This document shows, piece by piece, positions 48,807 through 53,397 of a stretch of DNA of 53,397 bases. The stretch spans positions 1 through 53,397 of the forward strand of contig JAFQBT010000142.1 in NCBI GenBank assembly GCA_017399625.1. The letters run 5' to 3'. The translations under genes were made by a program, and so were the position numbers. Below the pieces are notes generated by a model that worked only from the letters and a program-made list of their open reading frames with translations, did not search any database and was not told the DNA's origin. This stretch comes from Oscillospiraceae bacterium (GTDB lineage Bacteria; Bacillota; Clostridia; Oscillospirales; Ruminococcaceae). Numbering within the stretch: the stretch's first letter is position 1; the number at the start of each line of letters is the position of its first letter.

Positions 48807-50642
48807 TTATTCTTCGCTGTCAAGGAATTCCCGAAGGGATTTTGCCGCCGCCGCGGTCATTCCCGGTGCTTCGGAAAGTTCCTCTTCCGTTGCGGCTTTT
48901 ATGGCTTTCATGGTTTTAAAATGCTTCAGAAGGGCGGCAGCACGTTTTGGACCGATACCTTCCGCTTTTGTTATAAGCATTTCAAAATTCGTTTTCGCGT
49001 GCTTCCGGCGGCTGTAACCGATGGTAAAACGGTGAACTTCATCCTGCACCGCCGTTACAAAGTTAAAGACGGAACGCACCGGCGAAATTGCGATTTCGCC
49101 GCCGTTTTTTGCGATGGCTCTGGTTCTGTGGCGGTCGTCTTTTACCATTCCGAAAAGCGGAACATCGATTCCCATTCTGTCAAAAAGTTCCTGCACAGCC
49201 GCAACGTGGCCTTTGCCGCCGTCCAGAAGGATAAGGTCCGGTTTTCTTCCAAAGGAAGACCCACTCCCCCGCTCTTCAAAATAATGGTTGAAACGGCGTT
49301 CAAGCATTTCGCACATGCAGGCATAGTCGTCGGTTCCCACAACGGTTTTTATGGAGAATTTTTTATAATCGCTTCTCTTCGGCCTTGCGTTTTCATAAAC
49401 CACCATTCCGCCAACCACGGTTTCCGAACCGAAGTTCGAAATGTCGTAAGCTTCGATGATTTCCGGAGCTTTTTCCATTCCGAGTATTCTGCCAAGTTCG
49501 TCAAGAACCGCAACTTCCTTGCTTGTTCTTGCCTTTTCGTGAGAAAGGCTTTCCGCCGCGTTGTTGTAAGCCATATCGGTTACCTGCTTCCGTTCGCCTT
49601 TTTGCGGAACGGTTATGTTCACCTTTTTCCCGGCTTTTTCGGAAAGCCAGCGTTCCAGAAGCTCCGCTTCCTCACATTTTTCGTGGAGGGCAATTTCTTT
49701 CGGGATATCCGTTCTTTCGGAATAAAAACTCTGGAGAAATTCCGTTACAAAAGCCGGTTCCGTTCCGAAATCCTTGAGGAAATATTCGTCTTTGTCAACA
49801 AGCCTTCCGCCGCGGAAACTGAGAACAACGGCACAGCAGTTTTCGCCGCTTTTTGCAATTGCAATAACGTCCTGTTCTTTAACTTTTGAAAAAACGACCT
49901 TCTGGCGGCTGGCGATGCCTTCGATGGCTTTTATCCTGTCACGCAAAACCGCCGCTCTTTCAAAATCCTCCGCTTCCGCCGCTTCGAACATTCTTTCGGT
50001 GAGTTTTTCAACGGAGGCGCTGCTTCCGCCTTTTATAAAATCAATAGCCTCATTAAGAGTTTCGTTATATTCCCGCTCGGAAATTCTGCCGCGGCAAACG
50101 CCCATGCAGTTTTTGATGTAGTAGTTAAGGCAGGGTCTTCCCTTTCCGAATTCCTGGGGAAACTTCCGGTTGCAGGTTGGAAGCATAAAAGCTTTGTTTG
50201 CTTCCGCAACGGTCTGGCGGACAACGTAGGAACTGATATAGGGTCCGAGGTATTCCGCACCGTCGTCGTTTTTCTGCAAAACGCCGGAAAGACGGCTGTA
50301 AGGTCCGGGAGAAATCCTGACGTAACTGTAGCCTTTGTCGTCCTTGAGCAGGATGTTGTATTTCGGCGAATACTGCTTTATAAGGCTGCATTCGAGGATT
50401 AGCGCTTCAAATTCGCTGTCGGTGACGATATATTCAAAATCGTGGACATGTTCCACCATTTTATAAACTTTCGGAAGATGCTTTTCAACATTGCGGAAAT
50501 AGCTTGTCACGCGGTTTTTAAGTTTTTTTGCCTTGCCGACATAGATGACCTTTCCGCTTTTATCGTGCATTATATAGACGCCGGGTTCCATCGGAAGACT
50601 CAGCGTTTTTTCATGAAGATATGGTAATCTGGGGTTATCCAA
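48807..50642 (-). CDS. uvrC: Excinuclease ABC subunit C
   Basis: UvrC makes the two incisions around a lesion marked by UvrA-UvrB. The 611-residue protein has an N-terminal GIY-YIG nuclease (GVYIMHDKSGKVIYVGKAKKL, about 21-41), a UVR domain (about 205-240, DFERAAVLRDRIKAIEG), an RNase H-like nuclease (about 395-530; AYDISNFG, LILLDGGKGH, VKDDRHRT) and tandem helix-hairpin-helix motifs (about 560-605). The start is TTG at 50642, with GGAGG 8 bases upstream. It lies 23 kb from uvrBA, and no LexA box is visible before it. Confidence 0.97.
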   Translation of the reverse strand: MDNPRLPYLHEKTLSLPMEPGVYIMHDKSGKVIYVGKAKKLKNRVTSYFRNVEKHLPKVYKMVEHVHDFEYIVTDSEFEALILECSLIKQYSPKYNILLKDDKGYSYVRISPGPYSRLSGVLQKNDDGAEYLGPYISSYVVRQTVAEANKAFMLPTCNRKFPQEFGKGRPCLNYYIKNCMGVCRGRISEREYNETLNEAIDFIKGGSSASVEKLTERMFEAAEAEDFERAAVLRDRIKAIEGIASRQKVVFSKVKEQDVIAIAKSGENCCAVVLSFRGGRLVDKDEYFLKDFGTEPAFVTEFLQSFYSERTDIPKEIALHEKCEEAELLERWLSEKAGKKVNITVPQKGERKQVTDMAYNNAAESLSHEKARTSKEVAVLDELGRILGMEKAPEIIEAYDISNFGSETVVGGMVVYENARPKRSDYKKFSIKTVVGTDDYACMCEMLERRFNHYFEERGSGSSFGRKPDLILLDGGKGHVAAVQELFDRMGIDVPLFGMVKDDRHRTRAIAKNGGEIAISPVRSVFNFVTAVQDEVHRFTIGYSRRKHAKTNFEMLITKAEGIGPKRAAALLKHFKTMKAIKAATEEELSEAPGMTAAAAKSLREFLDSEE

Positions 50643-50691
50643 TTTTCCGGCCTCCTTTCAAAAAGCCTTCGCCTTGATATGTACATTTTAA

Positions 50692-50724
50692 CAAAAAACG
50701 CCGCAAATATCACTATCTGCGGCG
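50692..50724 (-). terminator. Terminator after the HPr gene
   Basis: On the minus strand CGCCGCA-N12-TGCGGCG is followed by TTTTTTG, 27 bases after the stop. Confidence 0.85.
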
Positions 50725-50750
50725 CAAAAAATTCAAATTTTTATTAAAAA

Positions 50751-51014
50751 TCAGTCTGCAAAACCGGATTCAACAAGTTTTACAAGGGAGCTTACTGCTT
50801 CTTCTTCATCAACACCGTCTGCGATGATGGTAATTTCAGTTCCGCCGACAATTCCGAGAGAAAGTACGCCGAGAAGGCTTTTGGCGTTGACTCTTCTTTC
50901 GTCTTTTTCAACCCAGATAGAGGATTTGAATTCATTGGATTTCTGAATAAAGAAAGTTGCGGGGCGGGCATGAAGGCCAACCTGGTTCTGAACTTTAACA
51001 GTATTGGAATACAT
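50751..51014 (-). CDS. ptsH: Phosphocarrier protein HPr
   Basis: HPr is the small phosphocarrier of the sugar phosphotransferase system. The 87-residue protein has His15 in GLHARPA, the site phosphorylated by enzyme I, and Ser46 in NAKSLLGVLSL, the site used by HPr kinase in catabolite control. ATG 51014 is chosen because GAGGAG lies upstream and it puts both residues at their standard numbers. It has its own promoter and terminator; no ptsI is adjacent, so it may be a stand-alone HPr or the Crh type, though His15 argues for a true HPr. Confidence 0.95.
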   Translation of the reverse strand: MYSNTVKVQNQVGLHARPATFFIQKSNEFKSSIWVEKDERRVNAKSLLGVLSLGIVGGTEITIIADGVDEEEAVSSLVKLVESGFAD

Positions 51015-51054
51015 ATTACGATTCTCCTCAAAAAACAACTTTTATAGTGTTTTC

Positions 51055-51083
51055 ATTATAACAGTTTAAGTGTACTAATTCAA
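51055..51083 (-). promoter_or_regulatory. Promoter of the HPr gene
   Basis: On the minus strand TTGAAT (51083-51078) and TATAAT (51060-51055) are 17 bases apart, with an extended TGT before the -10. Confidence 0.85.
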
Positions 51084-51150
51084 TAAATTAGGTTATTTTC
51101 TATAAAAACTCCATAAGGCGGTTAAATTTATTAGGCTTATTTGTCTAAAA

Positions 51151-51879
51151 TTACCATAAGTTTTCAACCATCTTGAGCAGGTTATACAGCACCGGAATGA
51201 GCATTGCCGGAAGAAGGTTCGCGGTCTTTATTTTCTGCCCCGCAATAAAGTTTATTCCGATGCACATGATGATGGCATAACCCACCATGGAAAACTGGGT
51301 CATCATATCCGGGCTGGATTCAATGACCGGCTTTATATAGGACGCAAAAAGCGAAATAAGTCCCTGGTACACAAAAAGCGGAACGCAGGCGAAAACAACG
51401 CCGATGCCCATGGTCGAAGCAAGCACCATCGCCGTGATGAAATCAAGAGTGCTTTTGACCATCAGAACGCTGCTGTCGCCGGAAAGTCCGTCATTGATGG
51501 CGCCGATGATGCTCATGGAACCGACACAGAAAATTATGAAGGCGGAAACAAAACCTTTTGAAAAACCGTTGGATTTGATGCGCTTTTCGACCCAGCCGCC
51601 GAGACCGTTTATTCTGTCGTCGATCTTCAGAATTTCGCCGATGAACGCACCGAGAGCAAGGCTGATGAGAAGAACAAGCCCGCCGCTTTCGGTGATTTTT
51701 CCGTCCGCGCCGGCGGAAAGCATATTGGTTAGAACGCCGTTCATTCCGATGATGAGAACCGCAGCGCCCTCCGCTTTCATAACGTTATCCATAATTTCGC
51801 CCTTAATGCCCTTTTTGAGCAGCATTCCGAGAACGCCGCCGATAATTACGGTTATAACATTTACGATTGTTCCGAACAT
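51151..51879 (-). CDS. DUF554 membrane protein (YdfK/YqgA-like)
   Basis: A 242-residue protein with about seven transmembrane helices. The opening MFGTIVNVITVIIGGVLGMLLKKGI, then GMNGVLTNML, LALGAFIGEILKID, FCVGSMSIIGAINDGLSGD and the C-terminal GINFIAG are the pattern of the DUF554 family, for which I know no proven function. ATG 51879 is set by GAGGAAT upstream. It starts 2 bases after trmD and so is probably part of the khpA-rimM-trmD operon, in the place where rplS often sits. No terminator is evident after it. Confidence 0.9.
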   Translation of the reverse strand: MFGTIVNVITVIIGGVLGMLLKKGIKGEIMDNVMKAEGAAVLIIGMNGVLTNMLSAGADGKITESGGLVLLISLALGAFIGEILKIDDRINGLGGWVEKRIKSNGFSKGFVSAFIIFCVGSMSIIGAINDGLSGDSSVLMVKSTLDFITAMVLASTMGIGVVFACVPLFVYQGLISLFASYIKPVIESSPDMMTQFSMVGYAIIMCIGINFIAGQKIKTANLLPAMLIPVLYNLLKMVENLW

Positions 51880-51881
51880 TT

Positions 51882-52571
51882 TTATTCCTCTTTTTTCAGC
51901 ATATCCGGACGCTTCTGCATGGTGCGCAGAACAGCCTGTTCGTGCCGCCAATCGGAAATCATTTTGTGGTTTCCGGAAAGGAGCACCTCCGGAACGGTTC
52001 TTCCGTGCCATACCTGCGGACGGGTATATTGGGGATATTCCAGCAGACCGGAATAATGGCTTTCGTCCTCGAAGCATACATCTTCGGAAAGAACGCCGTC
52101 GCAAAGTCTTCCCACCGCATCCGTGAGCACCAGTGCTCCAAGTTCGCCGCCTGTGAGCACGTAGTCACCGACGGAAACCTCCTTATCGACGATTTCCTCG
52201 ATTATACGTTCGTCAATTCCTTCATAGTGTCCGCAGATGAGCAACAGATGCTCATAATTTTCGGCGAAATCGACAGCCATTTTCTGATTGAGCACCGCGC
52301 CCTGGGGCGACATATAAATTACGAATGGCTTTGAGCACGCTTCCTCACATACGTGCTCATAGCATCTGTAAATCGGGTCCGCCTGCATCAGCATGCCGTT
52401 TCCGCCGCCATAAGGAGCAGCATCAACTCTCTGGTGCTTGTCTTCGGAAAAATCCCGGATATTATGGCAATAAATTTCGATAAAACCGGCTTTTCTTGCT
52501 CTTCCGATGATGCTGGTGCTGAGCACTGCTTCACACATTTCCGGGAAAAGGGTTGCAATATCAATCCTCAT
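51882..52571 (-). CDS. trmD: tRNA (guanine37-N1)-methyltransferase TrmD
   Basis: A 229-residue SPOUT-class enzyme that methylates G37 of tRNAs and prevents frameshifting. The trefoil-knot SAM site is clear: LICGHYEGIDERI, then SVGDYVLTGGELGALVLTDAVGRL, followed by YTRPQVWHGRTVPEVLLSGNH. ATG 52571 overlaps the rimM stop by 11 bases; an AAAGGA site lies upstream inside rimM. A TTG two codons earlier is possible. The coupling with rimM is conserved across bacteria. Confidence 0.97.
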   Translation of the reverse strand: MRIDIATLFPEMCEAVLSTSIIGRARKAGFIEIYCHNIRDFSEDKHQRVDAAPYGGGNGMLMQADPIYRCYEHVCEEACSKPFVIYMSPQGAVLNQKMAVDFAENYEHLLLICGHYEGIDERIIEEIVDKEVSVGDYVLTGGELGALVLTDAVGRLCDGVLSEDVCFEDESHYSGLLEYPQYTRPQVWHGRTVPEVLLSGNHKMISDWRHEQAVLRTMQKRPDMLKKEE

Positions 52572-53076
52572 CGTCAAAAAGTCCTTTCATGGGAGTGATG
52601 CTGAGGATTCCGCCGTCGATATCAACTTTATCAATAACCTGCGGAATTGCCGGAATCCATGTTTCCTTGTTGTCCGCCCCGCATACACAGTATATGTCGT
52701 TTGCGCCGGTGGATGCCACATCGGAAACCTCTCCGTAAACGGTTCCGTTTTCGCTGTCAACAACCCTGAGGCCGATTATATCCTGGATAAAATATTCGCC
52801 CTTTTTCATCGGAATATCGTTGCGGTTCATATAAAGGACCTTTCCGATGAATTTTCTCGCTTCCTCAGGGGTATCGATTCCCTTGAGTTTTACAAGATAG
52901 ACATTTTTGTGGGGCTTTGCATAGGAAACGCGATATTCCTGTTCGCCGTTTTCGTCAAGATACATTCTTGCGCTGCGTTCAATATCACCCGGATCGCACC
53001 AGGGATAAAGGCGCATATCTCCGCGAAGACCGTGAACGGTTACAATTTCGCCGATTTCAAGAAACTGCTTTTTCAT
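52561..53076 (-). CDS. rimM: 16S rRNA processing protein RimM
   Basis: RimM is a 30S maturation factor that acts around S19 and the 16S rRNA head. The 171-residue protein has the N-terminal EIGEIVTVHGLRGDMRLYP barrel and the C-terminal PRC-barrel (YFIQDIIGLRVVD, WIPAIPQVIDKVDIDGGIL). The ATG at 53076 is preceded by AGAGG at a 10-base spacing; an ATG at 53094 lacks a better site. It follows khpA, with a hairpin in the 70-base gap. Confidence 0.96.
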   Translation of the reverse strand: MKKQFLEIGEIVTVHGLRGDMRLYPWCDPGDIERSARMYLDENGEQEYRVSYAKPHKNVYLVKLKGIDTPEEARKFIGKVLYMNRNDIPMKKGEYFIQDIIGLRVVDSENGTVYGEVSDVASTGANDIYCVCGADNKETWIPAIPQVIDKVDIDGGILSITPMKGLFDDED

Positions 53077-53102
53077 ATTCTTCAAACCTCTCATAATTCC
53101 AT

Positions 53103-53137
53103 AATTCCCCCGTCAAATGATTTTTGACGAGGGAATT
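53103..53137. other. Intercistronic hairpin between khpA and rimM
   Basis: AATTCCC-C-CGTCAAA pairs with TTTGACG-A-GGGAATT, 14 of 15 positions, around TGATT. No U-run follows on the minus strand, so it looks like an RNA-processing, stability or partial attenuation element rather than a full terminator. Confidence 0.5.
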
Positions 53138-53146
53138 TGTTCTTAA

Positions 53147-53380
53147 TTATTCGATCGTGACAGCAACCTTCTTGCCGGCACGGTTAGCGGCTGTGCGCAT
53201 AAGGGTGCGGATCGCACGGGCAATTTTTCCCTGACGTCCGATAACTCTTCCCATATCGGATGCGGCAACGTGAAGATGGTAAACAACGGTACCCTCTTCA
53301 TCCGGCTCATCAACGGTTACGGAAACAGCATCCTTATCCTCAACAAGACCGCGTGCGATTACAGCAAGCAGTTCTTCCAT
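53147..53380 (-). CDS. khpA: KH-domain RNA-binding protein KhpA (YlqC)
   Basis: A 77-residue single KH-domain protein. The RNA-binding GxxG loop is GRVIGRQGK (44-52), followed by the helix ARAIRTLMRTAA. KhpA pairs with KhpB/EloR to bind RNA and affects cell elongation and division in Firmicutes. GGAGGG lies 7 bases before the ATG. Its place before rimM-trmD is standard; rpsP and ffh would be expected just beyond the right edge of the window. Confidence 0.95.
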   Translation of the reverse strand: MEELLAVIARGLVEDKDAVSVTVDEPDEEGTVVYHLHVAASDMGRVIGRQGKIARAIRTLMRTAANRAGKKVAVTIE

Positions 53381-53397
53381 AGAGGTACCCTCCGGCA

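Noticed and set aside
1-53397. tRNA, rRNA, CRISPR, transposase, integrase and prophage signals
   Set aside because: Gaps between genes were read on both strands; no cloverleaf-like or rRNA-like segment, regular spacer array or mobile-element gene was found.
1-53397. Abundant CCGGAA/TTCCGG words on both strands, considered as a protein-binding or uptake sequence
   Set aside because: They occur mainly inside genes as favoured codon pairs (TCC-GGA, CCG-GAA, TTC-CGG) without fixed orientation or longer consensus; codon use explains them.

Overview
The window looks like chromosomal DNA of a low-to-mid-GC Gram-positive bacterium of class Clostridia, most like an Oscillospirales/Ruminococcaceae-type anaerobe. 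The reasons are strong AGGAGG-type ribosome binding sites, frequent TTG starts, YlbJ- and SpoIID-type sporulation domains, a PASTA-bearing class B penicillin-binding protein in the division cluster, a Bacillus/Clostridium-type LexA box, dockerin and BspA-like surface domains, and short hairpin repeats between genes. I see no rRNA, tRNA, CRISPR array, insertion sequence or prophage.

Layout. 1-8.3 kb: the end of a Ktr/Trk potassium uptake pair; a P-loop ATPase with two small genes upstream; a FlaR-like kinase; a flavin reductase-like protein; a membrane-anchored XRE regulator; and a toroid-fold lipoprotein divergent from a YlbJ-like membrane protein. 8.4-15.7 kb: a 1468-residue secreted protein (transglutaminase, leucine-rich repeats, Cys-rich repeats, SGNH hydrolase, dockerin), then a small Cys protein translationally coupled to a secreted N-acetylmuramoyl-L-alanine amidase. 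15.8-20.4 kb: an XRE regulator with twin operators plus comF, two methyltransferases, a DivIVA-like coiled-coil protein whose 3' end looks frameshifted, and an orphan protein. 20.4-25.3 kb: uvrB-uvrA behind a consensus promoter with a LexA box. 25.4-26.3 kb: a deletion-scarred epimerase pseudogene, an operator-rich region with a terminator, and hairpin repeats. 26.3-31.2 kb: trxB-nadE-HD-ASCH operon, a divergent Ppx/GppA gene, and a three-gene XRE/membrane operon with duplicated operators. 31.2-33.6 kb: three genes with SpoIID and peptidoglycan-binding domains but no export signals.

33.7-47.1 kb is the division and cell-wall (dcw) cluster on the minus strand: mraZ, rsmH, ftsL, PBP, murE, murF, mraY, ftsW, murG, ftsQ, a small membrane gene, then ftsZ behind its own promoters and a repeat-bearing gap. 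MraZ-type repeats follow the mraZ promoter. murD, murC and ftsA are not in the cluster. 47.2-53.4 kb holds rsmD-coaD-(AtpF-like), uvrC, an HPr gene, and khpA-rimM-trmD-DUF554, a relative of the rpsP-rimM-trmD ribosome-maturation operon.

Most genes are housekeeping. The parts most worth pursuing are the export-signal-less SpoIID/peptidoglycan-binding module, the frameshifted DivIVA-like gene, the multidomain dockerin surface protein, and several operator arrangements readable directly from the DNA.
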